64,000 bases of DNA, from positions 2,804,501-2,868,500 of the forward strand of contig CP051228.1 of NCBI GenBank assembly GCA_017792345.1. The letters run 5' to 3'. The position numbers and the translations under genes are program-made. The notes below the pieces were generated by a model. The model was not told where the DNA came from. It did no database searches and was given only the letters and a program-made list of their open reading frames with translations. This DNA comes from Mesoflavibacter sp. (GTDB lineage Bacteria; Pseudomonadota; Alphaproteobacteria; UBA8366; Aestuariispiraceae). This document shows positions 17,167 through 25,051 of this stretch, piece after piece (the stretch's first letter is position 1; each line of letters starts with the position of its first letter).

Positions 17167-17651
17167 CCAAGAAGCCCATCAAGTTTGTACTGAACGGACG
17201 GGAGGTCCAGGCCTTCGTGTCGCCGGACGATTCCGTCGTCGACCTGCTTCGGGAACTGGATCATTTCGGTGCGCGCGAGAGCTGCGGCCAAGGTCTGTGC
17301 GGGTGTTGCACTGTCCTTATCGATGGCGTGTCGGTTACCGGTTGTCTGGAACTGGCACTGCTGTTGGATGGGAAGCGGATCAATACCGTCGAAGGACTTG
17401 ACGCCGACGGTCAACTGTCCGCCGTGCAGCAGGCATTCATTGATACCGGCGCATTTCAATGCGGCTTTTGCACACCGGGATTCATTCTGATGATCGAGCA
17501 GCTTCTGGACGAAAATCCGGACCCGACCGATGACGAGGCGCGAGATTATTTGAGTGGAAATCTTTGCCGTTGCGCGGCTTATCCGGAAATTCTCAGTGCG
17601 GTACGGAATGCCGCGATGAAACGGAAGACGGCGCAGGGCGCCGACGCCTAA
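17163..17651 (+). CDS. Molybdenum hydroxylase 2Fe-2S subunit (CoxS-like)
   Basis: 162-residue small subunit with two 2Fe-2S clusters. The plant-type ferredoxin cluster is ESCGQGLCGCCTVL (about 38-51) and the second cluster uses CGFCTPGF (about 101) and CRCAAYPEI (about 138). The ATG overlaps the stop of the large subunit (ATGA). The frame also runs 24 codons upstream within the large-subunit gene but without a ribosome site. With the flavin and large subunits it completes a heterotrimeric hydroxylase. A strong hairpin follows at 17657-17696. Confidence 0.94.
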   Translation: MTKKPIKFVLNGREVQAFVSPDDSVVDLLRELDHFGARESCGQGLCGCCTVLIDGVSVTGCLELALLLDGKRINTVEGLDADGQLSAVQQAFIDTGAFQCGFCTPGFILMIEQLLDENPDPTDDEARDYLSGNLCRCAAYPEILSAVRNAAMKRKTAQGADA

Positions 17652-17656
17652 ACATT

Positions 17657-17696
17657 CCGGCCAATCCGGCGATGATTCTTGCGCCGGGTTGGCCGG
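17657..17696. terminator. Hairpin between convergent genes
   Basis: Arms 17657-17671 and 17682-17696 form a 15-base stem (CCGGCCAATCCGGCG against its complement with one G-U wobble) and a 10-base loop. It separates the convergent small-subunit gene and LysR gene, starting six bases after the former's stop. No T-run follows on either side, so it is a probable bidirectional transcript end or stabiliser. Confidence 0.6.
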
Positions 17697-17702
17697 GTTC
17701 GC

Positions 17703-18602
17703 CTAGTGGTGAACGTCGAAATTCCGGGCGAACCATTCCCTAAAAGTATCGACCCGTTTCAAGCCTTCGCTTCTGGCCGGAATGACCAGGTGATATTTGA
17801 AGTGTGAGCGGTGCCGAACGTTGAAGGGCTCGACCAGGCGGCCCGCGGCGATATCGGATTCGACGACCGATGACCGTCCCATCATGACGCCCAGTCCGTC
17901 GATTGTCGCATGCAGCGATGTAATCAAGTAGTCGCTGTAAATCTCGTTCGAGAATCTAAGGCCCCGGACACCATTCTTCGCCAACCAGAATGGCCATTCG
18001 TCCTGCAGAATCATCGAAGATGTTCGAATTACAGGAAAATGGATAAGATCTTCCGGTGACTTCAATGACGGGTTCTTGTCCAGCAGCATTGGGCTGATGA
18101 CGGGATACACTTCCTCTTCTTCCAAGGGAAATGCGGTGACCCCTTCCCATCCGCCCGACCCATGCCAGATAGCGACATCAAAGTCGTGATGATACTGGGA
18201 TTCGAACGATTGGATGGTCTTGAGATTCAGATTGATCTCAGGAAATTCCCGTTGGAATGACGGTAGGATCGGCAACAGTCGCTTCACCGCAAATGTTCCA
18301 AGACATTGCACGGTCAGCGTCTTTTCGGTCGAACTTTCCGCCGCGCGATCTGTCGCCACAGAGAGTGAGAAGATCGCGGCGCGCACGGATTCGACATAAG
18401 CCTCCGCTGCCTTCGTAAGGGTAAGATTGTTGTTGCTCCGGATGAATAGGGGAGCACCGATCGTATGTTCCAGGTTCTTGATCTGGTGGCTGATTGCGGT
18501 CGGCGTCAGGCGAAGCTCCACGGCCGCTTGCGTAAAGCTCAAATGCCGCGCCGACGCTTCAAACGCTCGCAAGCTCATTAGTGATGGCAGTCTGGTACGC
18601 AT
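17703..18602 (-). CDS. LysR-family transcriptional regulator
   Basis: 299 residues. N-terminal winged helix-turn-helix at about 5-65 (LRAFEASARHLSFTQAAVELRLTPTAISHQIKNLE, GcvA-like) and a substrate-binding effector domain at about 90-295. It is divergent from the GMC oxidoreductase gene and convergent with the molybdenum hydroxylase operon, so it is the natural candidate for local control of the catabolic island. The shared 255-base upstream region is AT-rich and contains TTGCGA at 18617 and 18630 and the inverted TCGCAA at 18696, possible half-sites. The effector is probably a pathway intermediate (inference). Confidence 0.93.
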   Translation of the reverse strand: MRTRLPSLMSLRAFEASARHLSFTQAAVELRLTPTAISHQIKNLEHTIGAPLFIRSNNNLTLTKAAEAYVESVRAAIFSLSVATDRAAESSTEKTLTVQCLGTFAVKRLLPILPSFQREFPEINLNLKTIQSFESQYHHDFDVAIWHGSGGWEGVTAFPLEEEEVYPVISPMLLDKNPSLKSPEDLIHFPVIRTSSMILQDEWPFWLAKNGVRGLRFSNEIYSDYLITSLHATIDGLGVMMGRSSVVESDIAAGRLVEPFNVRHRSHFKYHLVIPARSEGLKRVDTFREWFARNFDVHH

Positions 18603-18857
18603 AAATCGAGATACCTTTGCGACGTAACATTGCGAATTTTCCGACGGTCAGTTTATGCCTTCCAACTAGCATGGGAAAGTCTGCATATGGCGTTTCGCAA
18701 GTGTAGATCGCAGAAAAAATCAAACACTCTGTGTGGAACTTGATCGTCCCACAAAAGAATTCATCTTCCGACAAAAATAGTTTCAATCAATTACCAGAAC
18801 GGATGCGCGTAGGATAGAGCAACTAAAATACTGCGATTGGTTGTTCTGGAGGAAGCC

Positions 18858-20492
18858 GTGTCTGTCGAGGGTAATCTTGGAAGTTTTGACTATGTCATCA
18901 TTGGGGCGGGATCAGCCGGATGTGTCCTGGCGAATCGTCTGTCGCGCGATCCTGACTGCCGGGTTTGTTTGATTGAGGCCGGGGGGAAAGATCTGAATCC
19001 CTGGATCCATTTGCCGATCGGCTATTTCTACACATTCGACAATCCGGCAACCGATTGGCGTTTCCGAACGGAGCCCGAGCCTGGCTTGAATGGGCGCATC
19101 TTGAAGTATCCGCGCGGCAAGGTTCTCGGCGGCACCTCTTCCATCAATGGAATGGTTTATATTCGTGGACATGAAAAAGACTACGACCATTGGGCGCAGC
19201 AGGGAAACCGGGGTTGGTCCTGGGATGATGTCCTGCCCTACTTCCGGCGCTCCGAAGATCATGAAAAAGGGGAGTCCGACGTTCATGGAGCGGGCGGGGA
19301 ACTGCGCGTCGAAGGATTAAGAGCTGGCTGGGAGATACTGGACGCATTCCACGAGTCAGCCGTGGTCCAAGGAATGAAGGCCCGTTCGGATTTCAACGAA
19401 GGGGATAATGAGGGTATCGGCTATTTTCAGGTGACCCAGAAGGATGGGCGCCGGATGAGCACGGCCAGAGCCTTTCTGAATCCGGTCAAGCACAGGAAGA
19501 ACCTGACTGTGTTGACGAATATGCGGGCGGATCGCCTGCTGTTCGAAGGCCGCCGTGCGGTCGGTGTCGCCCTGACCGGGCGAAAGGGAAAGACCAAGGT
19601 CAACGCGTCACGAGAAGTCATTCTTTCGGCCGGCGCCGTCGGGTCTCCCCATCTTCTGCAACTCTCCGGCGTGGGGGACGGCGAAGCGCTGTCATCCATG
19701 GGTATCCCGGTCGTTGCCGATCTGCGCGGCGTTGGGAAAAACCTGCAGGACCATCCGGCTCTGCGCATGGTCTACCGGGTCAGCAATACGCGGACGCTGA
19801 ACGAACAATCCCGAAGCATGTTCGGGAAGGTCGCAATGGGCCTGGAATGGCTGGCGTTCCGGCGTGGGCCGCTGACGATCCCGCCCGCCCTGGTCTGCGG
19901 CTTTGCGCGCTCCAAGCCGAATCTCGAAATTCCCGATCTGCAGATCGTCTGTTATCCGCTGAGCTTCAATGCGACCGGCGATCCGCCCCATGACTATCCC
20001 GGCTTCACCGCCGGCGTCTGTATGGTGAGCCCGAAAAGCCGGGGCGAGGTGATGGCCAAGACGCCGCACGCGAAAGATGCGCCGGCCATTCGATTGAATT
20101 TCTTCAAGGAACAGGAAGACATCGATGCCGGCGTTGCCGGGGTAGAACTGATCCGCCGGATATGCAGTGCCGCGCCGATGGAGCGGTTCAACATGCAGGA
20201 AACCATTCCCGGCTCGGCCCATCAAACCCGCGACGAAATCGCCGCAAGCATCGGCAATTTCGCCGCCACGATTTTCCATCCGGTCGGAACCTGCAAGATG
20301 GGTCGGGATGAAAACGCGGTGGTGAACGATAGGCTTTGTGTTCATGGCTTTCAGGGATTGAGGGTGGTGGACGCGTCCATTATGCCGACGATCATCAACG
20401 GAAATACGAACGCGACCACGATCATGATCGGTGAGAAGGCGTCGGACATGATTCTGGAGGATGCAAGGATGGCAAGGAGTGTTCCGGCGTGA
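18858..20492 (+). CDS. GMC-family FAD oxidoreductase (choline/alcohol dehydrogenase-like)
   Basis: 544-residue flavoprotein oxidising an alcohol to an aldehyde. The FAD-binding Rossmann motif is VIIGAGSAGCVLANRLS near the N-terminus, then GGTSSINGMVYIRG near 85. The C-terminal signature FHPVGTCKMG and NGNTNATTIMIGEKA carry the catalytic His/Asn pair. A TTG at 18837 is in frame, but GTG 18858 has GGAGGAA at 18848-18854 and starts eleven residues before the FAD fold. The reductase gene overlaps its end (GTGA), so the two are co-translated. Together with the aldehyde dehydrogenase it could take an alcohol to an acid. Relatives include choline, polyethylene glycol and other alcohol dehydrogenases; the substrate is open. 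Confidence 0.92.
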   Translation: MSVEGNLGSFDYVIIGAGSAGCVLANRLSRDPDCRVCLIEAGGKDLNPWIHLPIGYFYTFDNPATDWRFRTEPEPGLNGRILKYPRGKVLGGTSSINGMVYIRGHEKDYDHWAQQGNRGWSWDDVLPYFRRSEDHEKGESDVHGAGGELRVEGLRAGWEILDAFHESAVVQGMKARSDFNEGDNEGIGYFQVTQKDGRRMSTARAFLNPVKHRKNLTVLTNMRADRLLFEGRRAVGVALTGRKGKTKVNASREVILSAGAVGSPHLLQLSGVGDGEALSSMGIPVVADLRGVGKNLQDHPALRMVYRVSNTRTLNEQSRSMFGKVAMGLEWLAFRRGPLTIPPALVCGFARSKPNLEIPDLQIVCYPLSFNATGDPPHDYPGFTAGVCMVSPKSRGEVMAKTPHAKDAPAIRLNFFKEQEDIDAGVAGVELIRRICSAAPMERFNMQETIPGSAHQTRDEIAASIGNFAATIFHPVGTCKMGRDENAVVNDRLCVHGFQGLRVVDASIMPTIINGNTNATTIMIGEKASDMILEDARMARSVPA

Positions 20493-21436
20493 GTCAGAAA
20501 GTAAGGATCGTTTCGGTTCAAGCCGAGGCACCGGATATTAAATCGTTCATTCTGGAATCCGCCGATGACAAGCCGCTGGCGGGGTTCGAGCCCGGTGCGC
20601 ATGTCGATGTGAAGGTCGATGACGGGATCACTCGGTCGTATTCCTTGATCAACACGACCGAGTATCCGCATCAATACCATATTGCGGTGAAACGCGAAGC
20701 GGACGGGCGGGGCGGATCCGCGCTGATGCACACCTTCGGCCAGGGGCAACATCTGGAAGTCAGCGAACCCCGCAACAATTTCCCGCTGGCTGATCCGCGG
20801 GGGCGCAGCATTCTGGTTGCCGGCGGTATCGGCATCACCCCGATATACGGAATGGCAAAGTCGCTCGCACGGGCCGGCGAGCCGTTCGAGCTTCACTATC
20901 TTGCCCGGACGGAAGAGGTGGCCGCCTTCGTCTCCGCGTTGAACGACGAATTCGGGGATCGATTGCGACCGGCCTTCGGGTTGGATGCCTCGCGCGTCTC
21001 CGACTATCTGGGCGACGTTCTGGGCGCTGCCAAGAATGGGGACCATCTCTATATCTGTGGGCCGAAGCCGCTGATGGATCTCGGTCGGGACCTTGCCGCG
21101 CGAAACCCTGCGCTGACTTTGCATCTGGAGTATTTCTCTGCCGATACCGATCTGGATGCCCTTCCGAAGGGCAGTTTCCAGGTCAAACTGGCGCGGTCGG
21201 GCCGGACGATCACTATTCCGGAAGGGCGTTCAATTGTTGACGTGCTGGCCGACCACGACATCGAAGTGGAGACATCCTGCGAGCAGGGGATCTGCGGCGC
21301 CTGTCTGACCAAGGTTCTGGAAGGAACGCCGGATCATCGGGATATGCTTCTGTCCGACGAAGAGCATGCCGCGAATGATCAGATGACGGTCTGTGTCTCT
21401 CGTTCGATCGGACCGCTGCTGGTCTTGGACCTTTAA
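20489..21436 (+). CDS. VanB-type flavin/2Fe-2S oxidoreductase
   Basis: 315-residue phthalate dioxygenase reductase-family protein. An N-terminal flavin-binding barrel (about 1-100, with the RSYSLIN flavin motif) is followed by a NAD-binding domain (AGGIGITPIYGMAKSL near 110) and a C-terminal plant-type 2Fe-2S domain with CEQGICGACLTKV near 270 and a last Cys in MTVCVSRS. This order is diagnostic for class IA reductases that feed Rieske oxygenases such as vanillate demethylase. The only Rieske oxygenase in the window is at 25052-26182, 3.6 kb downstream with the TRAP genes between, and it is the likely partner. GTG start overlaps the GMC stop; AGGAG lies upstream. Confidence 0.93.
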   Translation: MSQKVRIVSVQAEAPDIKSFILESADDKPLAGFEPGAHVDVKVDDGITRSYSLINTTEYPHQYHIAVKREADGRGGSALMHTFGQGQHLEVSEPRNNFPLADPRGRSILVAGGIGITPIYGMAKSLARAGEPFELHYLARTEEVAAFVSALNDEFGDRLRPAFGLDASRVSDYLGDVLGAAKNGDHLYICGPKPLMDLGRDLAARNPALTLHLEYFSADTDLDALPKGSFQVKLARSGRTITIPEGRSIVDVLADHDIEVETSCEQGICGACLTKVLEGTPDHRDMLLSDEEHAANDQMTVCVSRSIGPLLVLDL

Positions 21437-21563
21437 CAGAAGGCCACGATTTTCCGCCGGTTCGGCCCGTATTGGGCGTATCTCAGCCCGATGCGGGCGC
21501 CGAACCTGGGATCGGGGTGTCCGTTAGCTGTCTCAAGATTGGAGCCCAAAAGAACGGCCCAAT

Positions 21564-22055
21564 TTACGAACTCCGTTCGGCGTCCCCGTCGTCGACAGGT
21601 TTTCCGGCCAGTAATCTAACCAGGTGAATCACTGTCGCCAAAGACATCATCGAGAACCCGACAAATACCGCCAAGTGTGGAATGTACATGGGGATCTCTA
21701 ACGAGATCGATTGCTGACCCATTTTGTGGACCCGGTCGACATAACCGTAGGATATCCAAGCAACGATCACGCATACGATTCCTGTGGCCGCGGTAATAAT
21801 GACGGAAACAAATCGGGTCATAAATTTAGGAATAAGGTGACGGAATATATCTATGTTAAGGTGTTTATTCCGTAAAGAAACAATGATTGAACCTAGAAAA
21901 ACCATCCAAATATTCATATAAACCAAAACTTCTTCAACCCATGAAAATGGATTAAGAAAAACATACCGCCCAATTACATTAGAAAAATTTATTGCTACAG
22001 CTGACAAAATTAACGCCGCACATATAGATGCGAAAAACAATTCCATCTTCCTCAT
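21564..22055 (-). CDS. TRAP transporter small permease (DctQ type)
   Basis: 163 residues with four membrane segments (about 7-27, 42-62, 80-103 and 122-145) in the DctQ arrangement, including NVIGRYVFLNPFSWVEEVLVY and the loop RNKHLNIDIF. It partners the DctM large permease. Its orientation is odd: it is transcribed away from dctM and dctP instead of leading them. Base composition is also odd: the 5' half (about 21840-22055) is strikingly AT-rich with rare codons for this genome, while the 3' half is normal. TTG 22067 is in frame but ATG 22055 has GGAG six bases upstream. The gene appears intact. Confidence 0.88.
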   Translation of the reverse strand: MRKMELFFASICAALILSAVAINFSNVIGRYVFLNPFSWVEEVLVYMNIWMVFLGSIIVSLRNKHLNIDIFRHLIPKFMTRFVSVIITAATGIVCVIVAWISYGYVDRVHKMGQQSISLEIPMYIPHLAVFVGFSMMSLATVIHLVRLLAGKPVDDGDAERSS

Positions 22056-22391
22056 AGGTAACTCCAAATGTAAGAGATGTTCGCCAAGACATCATTTTTC
22101 GTTCTAAGGCTGTATTTCTCGTCGTTATAGTAATTTAGTTACCTATAATATCCATTCTTCCTCAACTGAATTATCCTGAGGGCCCCCATAAAATTATTTC
22201 AGTACATGAGTCTCGGCCGTCGGGATACACATCATCGTGAGAATTGTTTGTCATCGCTCTGTCGGGCTCTGCCAATAAAGGCAGATCGAAGCCGAGTTAA
22301 ACTCGGCCATAACAAAATAGAGCGAAACAAAAAATCTCCGTGTCGGCAAAAGAAAATGCGTCACGGGTGCGGTTCTTGGGGGAGAATAGGT
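22056..22391. other. 336-base AT-rich divergent region before dctM
   Basis: Control region between the inverted dctQ and dctM. It contains a consensus -10 TATAAT at 22144-22149 (no good -35 seen), a hairpin TCTGCC/GGCAGA at 22268-22285 and a palindrome at 22291-22307. An open frame runs from 22206 into dctM but has no ribosome site and encodes a Lys/Arg/Cys-rich tract unlike any DctM N-terminus. Composition is far below the window average in its left half. Confidence 0.6.
22268..22307 (+). promoter_or_regulatory. Tandem inverted repeats upstream of dctM
   Basis: Hairpin TCTGCC-AATAAA-GGCAGA (22268-22285) is followed five bases later by the 17-base near-perfect palindrome GCCGAGTT-A-AACTCGGC (22291-22307). 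They end 84 bases before the dctM start codon. They could be operators (GntR/LacI-like size) or structures in the 5' leader of the TRAP transcript. Confidence 0.45.
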
Positions 22392-23663
22392 GTGGTTTGG
22401 CCGATCGTTCTAAGTCTTGGTGCATTCCTGCTGTCTGGCGGGGCTATTTTTGTATTTCTGCTCGGTTTGGCGATTTGGATTGTTTTTGAAAAGAATATCC
22501 CGTTGGCCGTTGTCCAACAGGTCATGTTCGGGAGCATCGACAAGTTTTCATTACTTGCGATTCCATACTTCATTTTTGCTGGCGAGTTGATGGCGCGGGG
22601 GTCGATGGCCAAGCGCATCATCAATTGGGTACTGGCGGTGTTCGGTCGGCATCACGGGTCTGTTCCCATGGCGACGGTCGGCGCAAGTTCGATCTTTGGC
22701 GCGGTCAGTGGGTCGTCCCCGGCCACGGTCGCGGCGGTCGGCAGGATGATGTTCCCCATTCTGCGTGAGAATGGCTACAGCGAGAGATTCTCCAGCGGCC
22801 TCGTGACAGCGGCGGGTGGTGTGGCGATCGTCATTCCGCCGTCGATCGCAATGATTCTGTATGCCGCATCGGCTGAGCAATCGATCTCATCCTTGTTTCT
22901 TGCGGGGGTGGTGCCTGGGATCCTGCTGTCGATCCTGCTGGGCCTCTACACCTATGTCTACGCGGCGCGGCGTGGAATTCGCGAAGGCAGCCAGTTCAAG
23001 TTCGGGAATGTCATCCGCGAAACCCGACGGGGATTCTGGGCATTACTCATGCCCGGCATTGTTCTTGGTGGAATCTATGCGGGCATTTTTTCACCGACCG
23101 AAGCTGCCGGCGTCGCCTGTGTCTATTCACTGATCGTATCTCTGTTCATCTATCGCGATCTCAGTTTCGCCGATGTGTGGAATATTGCCGCCGAGTCCTG
23201 CGTGCTGACGGGCCAGATTCTCTTGCTTGTCTGTGCGGCCGGCGTGATCTCCTGGTTGGCCACTACCCAGGGCGTCCCGGGGCAGATAGCCGCGTATATC
23301 GAACAGATCGGTTTGACGCCGCTGACCTTCCTGCTGGTCGTCAACGTGCTGCTTCTCGCCGTTGGCTGCGTTCTCGATCCCGTGTCTGCGATCCTTGTGC
23401 TGACGCCGTTGCTCGTCCCGATCGCCGATGGGCTGGGCATCGATCTCATCCATTTCGGGCTGATCATGACCGTCAATTTGAGCATTGGAATGTTCTCTCC
23501 GCCGTTCGGCCTGAACATCTTTGTCGCTCAAGCATCTCTCGGTGTCCCGACGCGCGAAATCTACAAAGGGGTTGTCCCGTTTCTAATCGTCTACGTCATA
23601 GGCCTGATGATTATTACGCTGATCCCAGAAGTATCCTTGGTTTTGTTAGATGCTACTAAATAG
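22392..23663 (+). CDS. TRAP transporter large permease (DctM type)
   Basis: 423-residue inner-membrane permease that imports an organic acid using the sodium or proton gradient. It has about 12 hydrophobic segments and family hallmarks such as PYFIFAGELMARG, FGAVSGSSPATVAAVG, IPPSIAMILYA and FSPTEAAGVACVY. The upstream frame is open to 22206, but GTG 22392 is preceded by GGGGGAG and gives the normal family length. It is followed 12 bases later by dctP. The small permease, usually fused or just upstream in the same direction, is here divergent. Confidence 0.93.
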   Translation: MVWPIVLSLGAFLLSGGAIFVFLLGLAIWIVFEKNIPLAVVQQVMFGSIDKFSLLAIPYFIFAGELMARGSMAKRIINWVLAVFGRHHGSVPMATVGASSIFGAVSGSSPATVAAVGRMMFPILRENGYSERFSSGLVTAAGGVAIVIPPSIAMILYAASAEQSISSLFLAGVVPGILLSILLGLYTYVYAARRGIREGSQFKFGNVIRETRRGFWALLMPGIVLGGIYAGIFSPTEAAGVACVYSLIVSLFIYRDLSFADVWNIAAESCVLTGQILLLVCAAGVISWLATTQGVPGQIAAYIEQIGLTPLTFLLVVNVLLLAVGCVLDPVSAILVLTPLLVPIADGLGIDLIHFGLIMTVNLSIGMFSPPFGLNIFVAQASLGVPTREIYKGVVPFLIVYVIGLMIITLIPEVSLVLLDATK

Positions 23664-23675
23664 AGGAGGAAAGAT

Positions 23676-24710
23676 ATGTTGCATCTGAAGTTGAAGAAGG
23701 TTTCCAAATGGCGCCATGCCGGCCTGGCGTGCGTCGGATTGGCTCTTGCCGCCATGGTGTCCCCGGCCGCGGCCGAAACCTACAAAATGAAGGTCGGGTT
23801 CCTGACCATTAACGACCCGATCCACGCCGTCGGCAAGCGGTTCGCCGAGGAAGTCAGCAAGCGCAGCGGCGGTCGTATCGAGGCGGAGGTCTATCCGGCC
23901 GGCCAGCTTGGCTCGGCGGCTCGTCAGATCGAAGGCATGCAGTTCGGGACCCAAGAGGCCTTTGTGACTCCGCCGGGTTATCTGGCCGGTCTGAATGCCG
24001 GTTTCCAGGTTCTGGACGCGCCGGGGATTTTCACCAGCGTCGAGCAGGCGCATGCGGTGGTAACCAACCCGGATTTCCAGAAGGTCTATCTCAACCTGGC
24101 ACAGCCGGCCGGCGTGGAAGTCGGGAATCTGTGGGTTTACGGTCCGACATCCATTGCGTCGGTAAAGCCCATCGCCGGTCTTGAGGATCTCGAGGGTCTC
24201 AAGGTCCGCGTCCTGGCCACCAAATTGGAACAGGAACTGGCCTCCAAGCTTGGGATGGTTGGCGTGTCGATCGACTTCACCGAAGCCCTTTCGGCGCTAC
24301 AGACCGGTACGGTGGACGCCGCCCGCACCAGCCTCGTCGTGATGACCGGGATGAAGTTTTACGAAACGACCAAGCATGTCTTCAAGGACGGAACCGGGAC
24401 GATCTTCGGTGTCGTGACGGTCAGCTCGGCCTGGCTGGAGTCGTTGCCTGAAGACCTCCGGACCATGGTCATGGAAGTGGCGCGCGACATTCAGGATGAA
24501 GGAACCGCCATCGGTATCGAACTCGCCGAGAAAGCGGACAAGGTATGGACCGATGCCGGCGCGACAATTGTCGAACTGGACGATGACGAGCGCACTAAGC
24601 TGTTCGAAAGCGTTTCGCCGATCGGGGAAAAATACCTGGCAGGGAACGAAAAGACCGAACCGGTCTGGCGTGCTCTGCAGGCGGCGATCAAGGCGGAGCA
24701 AGGCCAGTAA
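23676..24710 (+). CDS. TRAP transporter substrate-binding protein (DctP type)
   Basis: 344 residues. A signal peptide of about 33 residues ends in SPAAAE, so the protein is periplasmic. The mature protein has the DctP pattern: MKVGFLTINDPIHAVGKRFAEEVSKRSGGRI, YPAGQLGSAARQIEGMQFGTQE, and a central EGLKVRVLATKLE containing the Arg that usually clamps a ligand carboxylate. GAGGAGGAAAG precedes the ATG. It delivers an unknown carboxylate to the DctQM permease and is the best handle for identifying the substrate of the island. A terminator-like hairpin follows at 24744-24770. Confidence 0.94.
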   Translation: MLHLKLKKVSKWRHAGLACVGLALAAMVSPAAAETYKMKVGFLTINDPIHAVGKRFAEEVSKRSGGRIEAEVYPAGQLGSAARQIEGMQFGTQEAFVTPPGYLAGLNAGFQVLDAPGIFTSVEQAHAVVTNPDFQKVYLNLAQPAGVEVGNLWVYGPTSIASVKPIAGLEDLEGLKVRVLATKLEQELASKLGMVGVSIDFTEALSALQTGTVDAARTSLVVMTGMKFYETTKHVFKDGTGTIFGVVTVSSAWLESLPEDLRTMVMEVARDIQDEGTAIGIELAEKADKVWTDAGATIVELDDDERTKLFESVSPIGEKYLAGNEKTEPVWRALQAAIKAEQGQ

Positions 24711-25051
24711 TCGCAATGGCAAAGGGTAACGGGCGTGGGGTGCAGGCACCTCTCGCCCGGTGCCTTTCTTGCAGGTTTTAGGGACTGGCTCGCCCGCGCA
24801 GTCACTCGCTGCAAGGGACGGGCCGGTGCCGTTTGATCGCGAGATTACCGCCGGAATGCCGCCGACGATTGCAATTTAGTAAAGGAGAAACACCCTTTAT
24901 TTGCAGCCATTTAGCGGGTGCGACTATCGGGGGCAGTGAAATTTTTTAGAGGGGGGTGGGTCATGAATTTTCAATGGAGCGCCCAGCCCCGATTAATACA
25001 ATAGGGGAAATTCGACGTCTTCGGACATGATTTAAGGGAGGAAGTGACAAG
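24711..25051. other. 341-base intergenic region, dctP to Rieske oxygenase
   Basis: It holds the dctP terminator (24744-24770) and then about 280 bases of leader for the oxygenase gene. A 13-codon frame at 24963-25004 (ATG to TAG) follows the purine-rich AGAGGGGGG at about 24949 and could be a leader peptide. No clear -35/-10 pair was found. Confidence 0.5.
24744..24770 (+). terminator. Intrinsic terminator after dctP
   Basis: AGGCACC (24744-24750) pairs with GGTGCCT (24759-24765) around an 8-base loop and is followed by TTCTT. It lies 34 bases after the dctP stop. The same bases can also take part in a second stem, CGGGCG/CGCCCG (24730-24735 with 24754-24759), so alternative folding is possible. 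Confidence 0.65.

Noticed and set aside
22206-22391. 62-codon upstream extension of dctM
   Set aside because: It is Lys/Arg/Cys-rich, crosses the two inverted repeats and has no ribosome site; GTG 22392 with GGGGGAG fits the DctM length.
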